Counted from the first letter of the stretch, positions 47,512-56,851 are shown. The stretch is 64,000 nt of DNA from Staphylococcus equorum (GCF_029531845.1 NZ_JAMBPV010000006.1:1-64000), one strand, 5' to 3'. Made by a program: numbers and translations. Notes: generated by a model from the sequence alone, not told the origin.

Positions 47512-49110
47512 ATGAATGCAATTAAACGATTTGGGAGTGCAATGATAGTTCCAGTACTGATGTTTGCCTTCTTCGGTATTGTTTTAGGGTTTGCTACATT
47601 ATTTAAAAACCCGGCAATAATGGGTAGTATTGCAGAAGATGGGACGACTTGGTTTAGAATATGGTCTGTAATAGAATCTGGAGGTTGGGTAATATTCGAT
47701 CATATGGAAATTGTGTTTGCTGTTGGGCTGCCACTTTCTTTAGCTAAAAAGGCGCCTGGTCATGCTGCACTAGCAGCATTAATGGGTTACCTAATGTTTA
47801 ATACATTTATTAACGCTATTCTTACACAATGGCCCCATACCTTTGGGGCGAATTTTGAAAAAGGAGTCGAGAACGTTACTGGACTCAAAGCAATTGCTGG
47901 GATTGAAACGTTAGATACCAATATTTTAGGTGGTATCATAATTTCTAGTATTGTGACATGGATACATAACAGGTTCTACAGTAAGAAATTACCTGAAATG
48001 CTAGGCGTATTCCAAGGATTAACATTTGTAGTAACAATTTCATTTTTTGTAATGTTGCCAATTGCATTAATAACATGTATTGTTTGGCCAACGATTCAAG
48101 GTGGTATTTCTTCATTACAAGGATTTATCATAGGATCAGGTTACATTGGGGTATGGCTTTATCACTTCTTAGAAAGAGTACTTATTCCAACTGGTTTACA
48201 TCACTTTATTTATGCACCAATTGAAGTAGGCCCGGTAGTCGTCAATCACGGATTAAAAGCAGAGTGGTTTGCGCATGTTAATGAATTTGCAACGAGTACG
48301 AAGCCATTGAAAGAACAATTCCCTTATGGATTTATGCTACAAGGTAATGGTAAAGTATTCGGCTCGATAGGTATTGCATTAGCAATGTATTCAACCACAC
48401 CTAAAGAGAATAAGAAAAAAATTGCAGCATTACTTATCCCAGCTACATTAACTGCTGTAGTTGTTGGAATTACAGAACCATTAGAATTTACATTCTTATT
48501 TATTGCACCTTATTTATTCGTATTACACGCACTATTAGCTGCAACAATGGATACACTTATGTATGGATTTGGACTCGTAGGTAACTTTGGTGGCGGTCTA
48601 TTAGATTTCTTTGCTACCAACTGGATACCATTAGCACAAAATCATTGGTTAACATATGTAATTCAAATTATTATTGGGCTTGTATTTACAGCTATTTATT
48701 ATTTCTTATTCAGATTCTTAATTTTAAAATTCAATATTCCACTTCCTGGTCGTAAGAAAGACGAAGAAGACGTGAAGTTGTATAGTAAAAATGATTATAA
48801 AAGTAAAAAAGGCAGTGATGGTAAAGGAAACATAATATTTACTGGCAATGAATACGAAGACAAAGCAAATTATTATTTAGAAGGCCTTGGCGGTAAAGAA
48901 AACATCAAGGACGTAACAAATTGTACGACACGCTTAAGATTAACAGTGAATGATATAGCTAAAGTAGAAGATAGTGGTTATTTCACGCATAACCAAATGG
49001 CGCATGGATTAGTTAAAAGTGGTAAAAATGTCCAAGTCGTTGTTGGTATGTCAGTACCACAAGTAAGAGAAGCATTTGAAAACATCGTGAACGATGAAGC
49101 GCAAAATTAA
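47512..49110 (+). CDS. glvC: PTS alpha-glucoside-type transporter, EIICB
   Basis: 532 residues: EIIC of the glucose/maltose superfamily (1-430) with GFATLFKNPAIMG, HAALAALMGYLMFN and ITEPLEFTFLF motifs, then an EIIB domain with phospho-cysteine 471 in NCTTRLRLTV. It needs an external EIIA, which the genome must supply elsewhere. Closest in look to GlvC/MalX. No phospho-alpha-glucosidase (GlvA) adjoins, so the sugar is uncertain. Symbol is a best guess. Terminator 49127-49170. Confidence 0.82.
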   Translation: MNAIKRFGSAMIVPVLMFAFFGIVLGFATLFKNPAIMGSIAEDGTTWFRIWSVIESGGWVIFDHMEIVFAVGLPLSLAKKAPGHAALAALMGYLMFNTFINAILTQWPHTFGANFEKGVENVTGLKAIAGIETLDTNILGGIIISSIVTWIHNRFYSKKLPEMLGVFQGLTFVVTISFFVMLPIALITCIVWPTIQGGISSLQGFIIGSGYIGVWLYHFLERVLIPTGLHHFIYAPIEVGPVVVNHGLKAEWFAHVNEFATSTKPLKEQFPYGFMLQGNGKVFGSIGIALAMYSTTPKENKKKIAALLIPATLTAVVVGITEPLEFTFLFIAPYLFVLHALLAATMDTLMYGFGLVGNFGGGLLDFFATNWIPLAQNHWLTYVIQIIIGLVFTAIYYFLFRFLILKFNIPLPGRKKDEEDVKLYSKNDYKSKKGSDGKGNIIFTGNEYEDKANYYLEGLGGKENIKDVTNCTTRLRLTVNDIAKVEDSGYFTHNQMAHGLVKSGKNVQVVVGMSVPQVREAFENIVNDEAQN

Positions 49111-49126
49111 ATAGATATTAAAAAAT

Positions 49127-49170
49127 AAGCACAACCTGTATGGAAACGTTCCACGGGCTGTGCTTTATTA
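49127..49170 (+). terminator. Terminator of glvC-like gene
   Basis: AAGCACAACC (49127-49136) and GGGCTGTGCTT (49155-49165) form a short stem followed by TATTATAT; it may also serve the convergent gene. Confidence 0.6.
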
Positions 49171-49180
49171 TATAAATAAA

Positions 49181-49711
49181 TCACGAAATTCTAGCTTTAT
49201 TCATTAATCGTGGCTGGTATATTGCACCAAGTACATCAATGTTATGAGTAGCAATCATTTGGATAAGTTTTGCAAAAACTTTAGGAGAACAAGAAACATT
49301 TATTTTATCTCTATTGAAGGTATACATAATATGCTCTGTTTGATTGATTAGGTTCAAAATATCAATGACTTTGTCTTTGACAAAAGCGTCGTAAAGTCCG
49401 TCGATAGTTAATTCAAAACGTTTAGATGATAGCAATAAATGATCAAAATCTAATAATTTTTCAGAATGATTAATTTCTAAAATTTGGTAAATTAAATAGT
49501 TATGAAAGCTAAGAAAACTAATAATATATGGTAATTGGTACTTTGGTAAGTTGACCTTTAATGCATACAAGTTATTTTCTTTAAAAATTGAAAACTTGAA
49601 TGAGTTGCAAAAATAAATTTGCTTACATAGTTTAGTTAAATTTTTACGTGTGGCACGTTTGTTAAGTCCACCTATATTTAACACAAAAGTTTCCGTTCTA
49701 TCTAAAAACAT
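49181..49711 (-). CDS. Hypothetical protein
   Basis: 176 residues, not recognised. Rich in Lys, Leu, Ile, Asn and Phe, no signal peptide or clear membrane helix; the middle NNLYALKVNLPKYQLPYIISFLSFHNYLIYQILEIN is hydrophobic. Two similar halves can be imagined (an LNIGGLN... / ELTIDGLYD... pattern), which would suit a small two-domain RNA- or ligand-binding fold, but this is weak. ATG follows GGAGGT, so the gene looks real. Lies between the PTS gene and the BASS gene. Confidence 0.6.
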   Translation of the reverse strand: MFLDRTETFVLNIGGLNKRATRKNLTKLCKQIYFCNSFKFSIFKENNLYALKVNLPKYQLPYIISFLSFHNYLIYQILEINHSEKLLDFDHLLLSSKRFELTIDGLYDAFVKDKVIDILNLINQTEHIMYTFNRDKINVSCSPKVFAKLIQMIATHNIDVLGAIYQPRLMNKARIS

Positions 49712-49897
49712 ATTATACCTCCATATCTATATAAAGTGTCATATGGATATTAATCATAATATTCTTCACACTTAAAATTATACAATTTTTTATTTCTATT
49801 AAATTGTACCACTCTTTTAAAATGTTGGCACTAGGTCTTTAGAACGAAGTTAGAAATTATTTTTGAGTTTAATATCGTGACATTTCACAAAAATTGG

Positions 49898-49912
49898 AAT
49901 ATTTTGAAAATT
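49898..49912. promoter_or_regulatory. CodY-box-like sequence before BASS transporter
   Basis: AATATTTTGAAAATT differs from AATTTTCWGAAAATT at two positions. It lies 67 bp upstream of the transporter start. Confidence 0.4.
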
Positions 49913-49978
49913 CAGTTGTATAGCCATTTAAAGTATGATACATTTTTCTTTATTAATACATAGAGGAAGTGTTTAGAG

Positions 49979-50893
49979 ATGTTATCAAAAGTGAGTAGGT
50001 TTGCAACAAACACATTCTTGATATGGATGTTAATCGCTGCAATAATTGGATTTGTTTTTCCAACTCAGTTAGCTACATTAAGTGGTTGGGTGCCATATTT
50101 ACTTGGTATCGTAATGTTGGGGATGGGGTTAACCATTGATCCTAAAGATTTTAAAATTGTATTTCAATCACCTAAATGCGTAATTATAGGAGTGGTTTTA
50201 CAATATACAATCATGCCTTTAGCAGCTTTTTTAATTGCAAAAATATTTCAGTTACCACCAGAAATTGCAATTGGTGTGATATTAGTAGGGTGTTGTCCAG
50301 GAGGGACATCAAGTAATGTTATGAGTTATTTAGCAAATGCGAATGTTGCGTTGTCTGTAGCTATTACGAGTGTCTCTACGTTACTTGCACCGTTCTTAAC
50401 ACCAGCATTAATTTATTTATTCGCACATGAATGGTTACAAGTCTCATTTATGAGCATGTTCTGGTCAGTAGTACAAGTGATACTTATACCTATTGCGATT
50501 GGTTTTATATTACAAAAAGTATTTAAAAAATTCGCTGATAAGTCTGCAACTGCATTGCCAATTGTTTCTGTAATTGCTATTTCACTCATACTCGCTTCTG
50601 TAGTAGGTGGGAGTAAGTCACAAATACTAGAAACAGGATTGTTAATTTTTGCAGTAGTCATACTACATAACGTTGTTGGTTACGTACTTGGATATACTTT
50701 AGCAAATATATTTAAACTGGAACGTGCTGATAAAAAAGCGGTTTCAATTGAAGTAGGTATGCAGAATTCCGGGTTAGCAGTAACATTAGCTACCGTACAC
50801 TTTAGTCCTTTATCGGCAGTGCCCGGAGCAGTCTTTAGTTTAGTACACAATGTCACTGGACCGATCTTAGCAAAATATTGGAATAAACGATAA
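49979..50893 (+). CDS. BASS-family sodium symporter (PanS-like)
   Basis: 304 residues, about nine or ten hydrophobic helices. BASS motifs: GCCPGGTSSNVMSYLANANVALSVAITSVSTL (about 101-132) and EVGMQNSGLAVTLA (about 256-269), the two sodium-binding crossover regions. Members import bile acids, 2-oxoacids or pantothenate precursors; PanS carries ketopantoate. Substrate here is inferred at best. ATG follows GAGGAAG. Confidence 0.85.
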   Translation: MLSKVSRFATNTFLIWMLIAAIIGFVFPTQLATLSGWVPYLLGIVMLGMGLTIDPKDFKIVFQSPKCVIIGVVLQYTIMPLAAFLIAKIFQLPPEIAIGVILVGCCPGGTSSNVMSYLANANVALSVAITSVSTLLAPFLTPALIYLFAHEWLQVSFMSMFWSVVQVILIPIAIGFILQKVFKKFADKSATALPIVSVIAISLILASVVGGSKSQILETGLLIFAVVILHNVVGYVLGYTLANIFKLERADKKAVSIEVGMQNSGLAVTLATVHFSPLSAVPGAVFSLVHNVTGPILAKYWNKR

Positions 50894-50915
50894 TGACACT
50901 CAAAGCATATATAAT

Positions 50916-50946
50916 AAAGCTCACTTCAAAGTAGGAGTGAGCTTTT
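50916..50946 (+). terminator. Terminator of BASS gene
   Basis: AAAGCTCACT (50916-50925) and AGTGAGCTTT (50936-50945), followed by TTAAT. Confidence 0.7.
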
Positions 50947-51062
50947 AATCTGGATAGAACCATTTTAAGTCGAATCGAAACTACATATTTCGATTTTAAA
51001 ATATGATAAGCTAGGATTAATATAATTTAACGAAACAACATGAGAACAGAGGAGGATTTATT

Positions 51063-51710
51063 ATGTATAGAGCAGTCGTATTTGATTTCGATGGCACGAT
51101 TATTGATACAGAAAAACATCTATTTGAAATTATTAATAAACACTTAAGAAAACATAATTTAACTGAAATAACATTGGATTTTTATCGCCAATCTATTGGC
51201 GGAGCCGCAACAGATTTACATCATTATTTAGAAGGACAGTTAGGTACAGAAAATAAACATGAAATTTATGTGGAACATAGTAGAACAAGCGTCGACTTAC
51301 CAATTATTGATGCAATGAAACAGTTAATGGACTATTGCAAAAAATGCCATATCCCAATGGCGATAGCGACGAGTAGCTATAGAGCTGATATCAAACCAGC
51401 ATTTGAAAGTTTAGGATTAAGTGATTATATTGATATCGTTGTAGGGAGAGAAGATGTCGAGGCGGTTAAACCAAGTCCAGAACCTTACCTCACGGCTGTT
51501 CAAAAACTTAATTACAACCCTGGAAATTGTTTAGCAATCGAAGACTCTGTTAATGGTGCAACTGCCGCAGTTTTAGCTGGTTTAGATGTTATCGTCAATA
51601 CAAATACAATGACAGAACAGCAAGATTTTAGCGAAGTGGCATTTACTGGAAAAGATTTAACAGGTGATGAGATTATTACGACGTACTTTGAGAAAAATAA
51701 AATTAAATGA
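51063..51710 (+). CDS. HAD-family phosphatase (beta-phosphoglucomutase-like)
   Basis: 215 residues. HAD motif I FDFDGTIIDTE (nucleophile Asp9), motif II TSS near 96-100, motif III lysine in AVKPSPEPYL and motif IV AIEDSVNG. A helical cap fits between motifs I and II. Substrate could be a sugar phosphate. ATG follows GAGGAGG. Overlaps a small membrane protein gene by ATGA. Confidence 0.9.
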   Translation: MYRAVVFDFDGTIIDTEKHLFEIINKHLRKHNLTEITLDFYRQSIGGAATDLHHYLEGQLGTENKHEIYVEHSRTSVDLPIIDAMKQLMDYCKKCHIPMAIATSSYRADIKPAFESLGLSDYIDIVVGREDVEAVKPSPEPYLTAVQKLNYNPGNCLAIEDSVNGATAAVLAGLDVIVNTNTMTEQQDFSEVAFTGKDLTGDEIITTYFEKNKIK

Positions 51711-51898
51711 GCGGATATTTAATTTTATTTTTCTTGGGTGGGCCCATTGTATTGGCGATAAGTAATTTGATATTAGGCCCAATCTTTAATAAAAAAATCC
51801 CTTTTAAAATACAGTTCAGGTCGTTTATGGTAGGAACAATGATTTATTTGTTAGGCGCTAGTTTAATATATTATTTTGTACTTCAAGATAAATTATGA
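51707..51898 (+). CDS. Small two-helix membrane protein
   Basis: 63 residues, two hydrophobic helices (about 4-25 and 41-60) separated by a basic stretch FNKKIPFKIQFRS, consistent with an inside loop. Starts in ATGA overlap with the HAD gene, so co-translated. Not recognised. Ends in a GC-rich hairpin (51921-51950). Confidence 0.65.
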   Translation: MSGYLILFFLGGPIVLAISNLILGPIFNKKIPFKIQFRSFMVGTMIYLLGASLIYYFVLQDKL

Positions 51899-51920
51899 GT
51901 TTATAACCCATGTTAAATCT

Positions 51921-51950
51921 AAAGGGAGCTTCCGTATGGAGGCTCCCTTT
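51921..51950. terminator. Terminator after HAD unit
   Basis: AAAGGGAGCTTCC and GGAGGCTCCCTTT, 13-base stem with one G-U pair and a four-base loop; little T-run beyond the arm. Confidence 0.7.
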
Positions 51951-52026
51951 AGAACGCAAACAAAGCACTGTTGCGAAGTCAACTGTATTATATATGTGAG
52001 CTTATATTTAGTATAAGCATTGTTAA

Positions 52027-52209
52027 TTATAAAAGTTGGAAAATCAATGTTGCTACAACGAGGACGAGTAGTATTGAATCTATACCTACCATGATTGCAA
52101 AACGCGTATTTTTTTCACCAGTTTTTTTAGAAGCTTTTACTGCTTTTAAATTCGGAATCAAACTTACTATCAGTAAAATGATTACAATAACGCCTATAAT
52201 CATACTCAT
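52027..52209 (-). CDS. Small two-helix membrane protein
   Basis: 60 residues, two hydrophobic helices around a basic loop (KAVKASKKTGEKNTR). Starts in a 4-base overlap with the preceding membrane gene, a sign that both are real and translated together. Not recognised. A plus-strand frame over the same DNA is a shadow. Confidence 0.6.
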   Translation of the reverse strand: MSMIIGVIVIILLIVSLIPNLKAVKASKKTGEKNTRFAIMVGIDSILLVLVVATLIFQLL

Positions 52210-52565
52210 GATTTGTCACCACCATCTTTATTTTTTTCTATATATTCCCAAACATAACCTGCGATGATACCAAGAATTAAGCCAATAATAATTCCAACCT
52301 TTATCGTAGATATTAAAGCACATATGATGATGGCTATTAACAAAGCTATTGGAATCGTGATACCAAATTTATATTTTCGTTCTGGTGAATCAACAATAGA
52401 AAATAAGACATAATATAATAAAGCAAATACTACAATGACTAGTAAACTTTTTAAAAGTAATTGTCCAATCGAACTATCTGAACCAGTAACATAATTTAAT
52501 AAGAAGAATAACACACCAAAGATAAGAGAAACTGTAATTGTTTTTTTAAGTAAAATTTTATTCAT
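52206..52565 (-). CDS. Membrane protein, unknown function
   Basis: 119 residues, four hydrophobic helices, a short basic start, and an acidic-basic tail (EYIEKNKDGGDKS). ATG follows AAAGGAG. The first of a two-gene unit with the 60-residue protein. Not recognised. Confidence 0.65.
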   Translation of the reverse strand: MNKILLKKTITVSLIFGVLFFLLNYVTGSDSSIGQLLLKSLLVIVVFALLYYVLFSIVDSPERKYKFGITIPIALLIAIIICALISTIKVGIIIGLILGIIAGYVWEYIEKNKDGGDKS

Positions 52566-52637
52566 GTTGAACTCCTTTGTAATAAAATCTAATGAAAATT
52601 ATACCATAGAAAGTTTGAAATATAGAATATCACAAAA

Positions 52638-53468
52638 TTAATATAACCTTTCTTGGTCATATTGATGATGATCATTTAAATATGCGTAAAATAATCCAAT
52701 TATCAACCCCCCACCAATATAGTTTCCAATTGCAGCACCAAGTAAATTGATTAATATAGGGAGAACTGCCATTATATCACTTTGATAAACGAGACCACCT
52801 GCAAATAATACAGAACTATAAACCACATGTTCATAACCCATAAAGGCGAATATGGATACGCCAAACATCATGACAAACATTTTAGCTAGAATATCATCAA
52901 TTTGCATGGCGATGACTAAAGAAATATTAATAAAAAAATTAGCGAATATGCCTTTGATTAAAATTGCTAAAAACCCTGAAGCAAATAGTTTATGTTCAAT
53001 TGCTAATTCAAGTTGAAGGAACATTTCCGAAGACATAATATCTGAATTGCGTGTGATTATAAAAAATATTAAGCCTCCAGCGACATTTCCAATAAAGCAT
53101 AAGGTGAAAATTTTTAAGACACGCATAGGGCTAATAACACGATAATACAATCCAACGGTGAAATACATAAAATTACTTGTTAATAATTCTGAATTGGTGA
53201 AAAGTATTAGCACTAATGCAAAACTAAAGGCAACGGAAGAAACTAAATTTGTAACACCAGAGGGCATATCGCCTCCGAGAGATGCTTTAATCAACAACAC
53301 GAATACAGTAATTATACCTAATATAAAGCCAGCCATGGTTGCTCGTAATAGATAACGCTTAAAGTAAAAACTTTGAAGTATATCTTTGGTTCTAATCGTT
53401 TCAACTACATGATTAATCCATGCCTTACCATAGAAGACTTTATCCCATTTAATATTTTTCTCGTTCAA
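52638..53468 (-). CDS. Formate/nitrite transporter family protein
   Basis: 276 residues, six hydrophobic segments and the FNT scaffold (LFTNSELLTSNFMYFTVGL, about 87-105; GYEHVVYSSVLFAGG near 212). Starts with TTG 53468 behind GTGAGGAT. The channels pass formate, nitrite or hydrosulphide; which one is not clear. The pore regions are somewhat divergent from FocA and NirC. Confidence 0.82.
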   Translation of the reverse strand: MNEKNIKWDKVFYGKAWINHVVETIRTKDILQSFYFKRYLLRATMAGFILGIITVFVLLIKASLGGDMPSGVTNLVSSVAFSFALVLILFTNSELLTSNFMYFTVGLYYRVISPMRVLKIFTLCFIGNVAGGLIFFIITRNSDIMSSEMFLQLELAIEHKLFASGFLAILIKGIFANFFINISLVIAMQIDDILAKMFVMMFGVSIFAFMGYEHVVYSSVLFAGGLVYQSDIMAVLPILINLLGAAIGNYIGGGLIIGLFYAYLNDHHQYDQERLY

Positions 53469-53820
53469 TTACTTATCCTCACTTTTCTATAGGTTAGGAC
53501 AAGTATACTATGACAATCAATTCATGTGAATAAATTCACAATAACTACATAATAAATTTTTCTAATTATATTTGAAGTAGATGTCTTACCGTGTAAATAG
53601 CTTAAAATAAGCGATTGTTGATATTTATAACTATAAAAAAATAGTGGGATTTGTAAAATTACTTTGCATTTTTTGATGAAATAAAATACAATTAATAACG
53701 GTAATGTAAGCCCTTACATAAATCAAAAATAATTGTTCCAATTTTTAGAATTTATAGTATAATGGCGACATGATAAGTGTTTCATCTTTATTTATAATCG
53801 AAAGAGATGGGGTTTGAATT
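53469..53820. other. Divergent intergenic region before permease
   Basis: 352 bp, AT-rich. Contains the palindrome ATGTAAG-CC-CTTACAT (53703-53718) and TATAAT at 53758-53763 for the permease. No gene seen. Confidence 0.5.
53703..53718. promoter_or_regulatory. Palindrome, possible cre variant, before permease
   Basis: A perfect 7-base inverted repeat ATGTAAG/CTTACAT around CC. It equals a cre consensus except that the central CG is CC. Upstream of the permease -35 region. CcpA binding is uncertain because the central CG is usually essential. Confidence 0.4.
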
Positions 53821-55203
53821 ATGAACGAGAACAAAGAATTACATAGGGGGCTAGGTGCACGTCAAATGCGTATGATTGCACTTGGTGGAACAATTGGAGT
53901 AGGACTATTTATGGGTGCAACCAGCACAATAAAGTGGACAGGTCCTTCTGTTATATTTGCATATTTAATTGCAGGTATCTTCTTATTTCTAGTAATGAGA
54001 GCTATGGGTGAGATGGTTTATTTATATCCTACGACAGGTTCTTATGCTAACTTTGCAAGTGATTACATACATCCAGTGGCAGGCTATTTGACTGCTTGGA
54101 GTAATATCTTCCAGTGGATTGTCGTCGGTATGAGTGAAGTTATAGCCGTCGGAGAATATATGAATTATTGGTTCCCGGATTTACCACAGTGGATTCCAGG
54201 TGTGCTGGTAGTAGTATTATTAGCCAGTGCAAACTTAGTGTCAGTTAAAGCTTTTGGTGAATTTGAATTCTGGTTTGCAATGATTAAAGTAGTAACAATT
54301 ATCTTAATGATTATTGCAGGATTTGGATTAATCTTCTTCGGATTAGGTAATGGAGGAGAAGCGCTTGGTTTATCTAATTTATGGGCACATGGCGGGTTCA
54401 TGCCTAACGGTTGGATTGGTTTCTTCTTTGCACTGTCTATTGTTATAGGCTCTTACCAAGGTGTAGAATTAATCGGTATTACGGCCGGAGAAACAAAAGA
54501 CCCTCAAAAAAACATTAAAAGTGCCGTTAATGGCGTCATTTGGCGTATATTGATTTTCTATATTGGTGCGATCTTTGTAATTGTAACAGTTTATCCTTGG
54601 GATCAATTAGGTAACATTGGTAGCCCATTTGTTGGAACATTTGCAAAAGTTGGTATCACGTTTGCAGCTGGCTTTATTAACTTTGTAGTATTAACTGCTG
54701 CTATGTCTGGATGTAACTCTGGAATATTCAGTGCGAGTCGTATGACATTTACATTATCTCAAAGAGGACAAATGCCTAAGTTCTTTTCAAAAGTTATGAA
54801 AAATGGTGTTCCGGTGTGGACGGTTACAGCAATTTCTATTGGTATTTTAATCGGAGCATTATTAAACGTTATCTTACCTTTATTTATTGAAGGTGCTGAG
54901 AGTGTCTTTGTTTATGTATATAGTGCATCTATTTTACCAGGTATGGTACCGTGGTTTATGATTTTAATTAGTCATTTGAAATTTAGGAAACGTTCTCCTG
55001 AATTAGTAAAAGATCATCCATTTAAAATGCCTGGCGGAGCATTCACAAACTACATCACAATGGCATTCTTTATTACAGTATTAATTGGAATGTTATTTAA
55101 TAAAGAGACTGTTGTTTCTGTTGTGATTGGTATTGTATTCTTATCGTTTATGGCGATTTTCTATTTCTTAAAAGGCTATCATAAAACAAGTAAAGATGAA
55201 TAA
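53821..55203 (+). CDS. APC-family amino-acid permease
   Basis: 460 residues, 12 helices. The opening HRGLGARQMRMIALGGTIGVGLFMG (about 8-32) is the substrate-binding loop of the AAT group (AapA, GabP, RocE, ProY types), and EFEFWFAMIKV and ESVFVYVYSASILPG are also family-typical. Looks close to D-serine/D-alanine/glycine or GABA carriers, but specificity cannot be given. Ribosome site GAGATGGGG is moderate. Terminator at 55271-55322. Confidence 0.86.
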   Translation: MNENKELHRGLGARQMRMIALGGTIGVGLFMGATSTIKWTGPSVIFAYLIAGIFLFLVMRAMGEMVYLYPTTGSYANFASDYIHPVAGYLTAWSNIFQWIVVGMSEVIAVGEYMNYWFPDLPQWIPGVLVVVLLASANLVSVKAFGEFEFWFAMIKVVTIILMIIAGFGLIFFGLGNGGEALGLSNLWAHGGFMPNGWIGFFFALSIVIGSYQGVELIGITAGETKDPQKNIKSAVNGVIWRILIFYIGAIFVIVTVYPWDQLGNIGSPFVGTFAKVGITFAAGFINFVVLTAAMSGCNSGIFSASRMTFTLSQRGQMPKFFSKVMKNGVPVWTVTAISIGILIGALLNVILPLFIEGAESVFVYVYSASILPGMVPWFMILISHLKFRKRSPELVKDHPFKMPGGAFTNYITMAFFITVLIGMLFNKETVVSVVIGIVFLSFMAIFYFLKGYHKTSKDE

Positions 55204-55270
55204 AATTAAACATTAAAACATGCATAAATAATTTAAATTTACAAAATAAGTAAAAAAGCATTACGAGTTA

Positions 55271-55322
55271 GTTATACAAATACGGTCATGTAAGTCGTTA
55301 TTGTGTAACTAACTTTTTTATT
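55271..55322 (+). terminator. Terminator of permease
   Basis: GTTAGTTATACA pairs with TGTGTAACTAAC across a loop of about 27 bases, followed by TTTTTTA. Confidence 0.65.
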
Positions 55323-55339
55323 TTTACATAAAATTTACA
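55323..55339 (+). promoter_or_regulatory. PhoP box before alkaline phosphatase
   Basis: Direct repeats TTTACA at 55323-55328 and 55334-55339, 11 bases apart (one helical turn), the usual spacing of PhoP sites in Firmicutes. About 95 bp before the gene. Confidence 0.65.
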
Positions 55340-55420
55340 TGATTAAAATGTTGGCACAAAATTATAGGATTACACTTAATATGTAAGCACAATAATACAT
55401 ATCAAAGGAGTTATTAATTT

Positions 55421-56851
55421 ATGAAAATACTTAATAAGTTAGCAACTGTAACTGTAGCTAGTGCAATTGTTGTTGGTTCAGCATTAGGAAATGTACAATC
55501 AACATATGCTTCTGGTAATGGAAAAGCGTCAAATGATGCACCTGATGTATCGTACATGGGAAATACTAAAAATCCTAAGAATGTAATATTCTTAGTAGGT
55601 GATGGCATGGGGCCATCTTATAATTCAGCGTATCGTTATTTCGCAGATAATCCTGAAACAAAAGAAATGGAAAAGACTGCGTTCGATAAGCATCTTGTCG
55701 GTAATCAACGTACAAATCCAAGTGATCCAAAAGAGAATGTAACGGATTCAGCAGCATCTGCTACTGCGTTTAGTTCTGGTCATAAAACATATAATGGCGC
55801 AATAGGTGTAGATGAAAATAAAGAAAATGTTAAAACGGTATTAGAACAAGCAAAAGAAAATGGCAAATCTACCGGTTTAGTTTCAACTGCTGAGATTACA
55901 GACGCGACACCTGCGGCTTATGCATCACACGTAGACTCACGTGATAAGAAAGATGAAATTGCAAAACAATTTTATAATGATAAAATTAACGGTGAACATA
56001 AAGTGGATGTCTTACTCGGCGGTGGCGCAAAATATTTTGGTGAAGAAAATGGTAATTTAGCAGATAAATTTAAAAAAGATGGCTATGATGTTGTAGATAA
56101 TAAAGCAGATTTACAAAAATCAACAAGTAAACAAGTATTAGGTTTGTTCGCTGATGGAAATATGCCATTACAAATAGACGCACCTGATAAAAACCCTAAA
56201 CTATTAGATATGACAGAAAGTGCAATTAATAAATTACAGCAAAATGATAAAGGATTTTTCTTAATGGTAGAAGGCGCTTCGATTGATAAAGCAGGACACC
56301 CGAATGATGTTACTGGCGTAATGTCAGAAATGGAAGGTTTTGAGAAATCGTTTGATTATGCCATGAACTATGCTAAAGAACATAAAGATACGCTTGTAGT
56401 AGCAACTGCAGATCACTCGACAGGTGGTTTATCAATTGCAAAAGGCGAAGATTACCTTTGGAATCCTCAAGTAATTCACGCTATGAAACATTCAGGAACA
56501 TACATGACTGAGCAAATTGCAAAAGGTGAAGACGCTGAAAAAGTAATAAATGAAGGTTATGGGTTTGAGGTAGAAGCATCTCAAATTGATAAAATTAAAG
56601 ATGAAGCTGAGAAGCTGAAAAAATTAAATGAAGAAGATGAGGCCTATGAAGGGCAATTACAAGAATTACAAAATGCAATTCAAAAACCAATCAATGATAA
56701 ATCGAATACAGGTTGGACTACAACTGGTCACACAGGTGAAGATGTAAACACATATGCGTACGGCCCTGGTAGTGATAAATTCCAAGGAAATATAGATAAC
56801 ACAGATAACGCGAAAAACATTTTTGATTTCTTGAAAAATGAAGGGAAATAA
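55421..56851 (+). CDS. phoB: Alkaline phosphatase, secreted
   Basis: 476 residues. Sec-type signal peptide: basic NKLATVTVASAIVVGSALGNVQSTYAS with cleavage near 30. Active site: GDGMGPSYN (about 59-67), VTDSAASATAFSSGHKT with the phospho-serine (Ser near 109), and metal ligands in GASIDKAGHPND and ATADHSTGG. Hydrolyses phosphomonoesters outside the cell when phosphate is scarce. ATG follows AAAGGAG. A PhoP box stands upstream. Confidence 0.92.
   Translation: MKILNKLATVTVASAIVVGSALGNVQSTYASGNGKASNDAPDVSYMGNTKNPKNVIFLVGDGMGPSYNSAYRYFADNPETKEMEKTAFDKHLVGNQRTNPSDPKENVTDSAASATAFSSGHKTYNGAIGVDENKENVKTVLEQAKENGKSTGLVSTAEITDATPAAYASHVDSRDKKDEIAKQFYNDKINGEHKVDVLLGGGAKYFGEENGNLADKFKKDGYDVVDNKADLQKSTSKQVLGLFADGNMPLQIDAPDKNPKLLDMTESAINKLQQNDKGFFLMVEGASIDKAGHPNDVTGVMSEMEGFEKSFDYAMNYAKEHKDTLVVATADHSTGGLSIAKGEDYLWNPQVIHAMKHSGTYMTEQIAKGEDAEKVINEGYGFEVEASQIDKIKDEAEKLKKLNEEDEAYEGQLQELQNAIQKPINDKSNTGWTTTGHTGEDVNTYAYGPGSDKFQGNIDNTDNAKNIFDFLKNEGK

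Noticed and set aside
51971..52267. A 98-residue plus-strand frame
   Set aside because: It covers the minus-strand two-gene membrane unit, whose ATGA overlap and ribosome site are better evidence.
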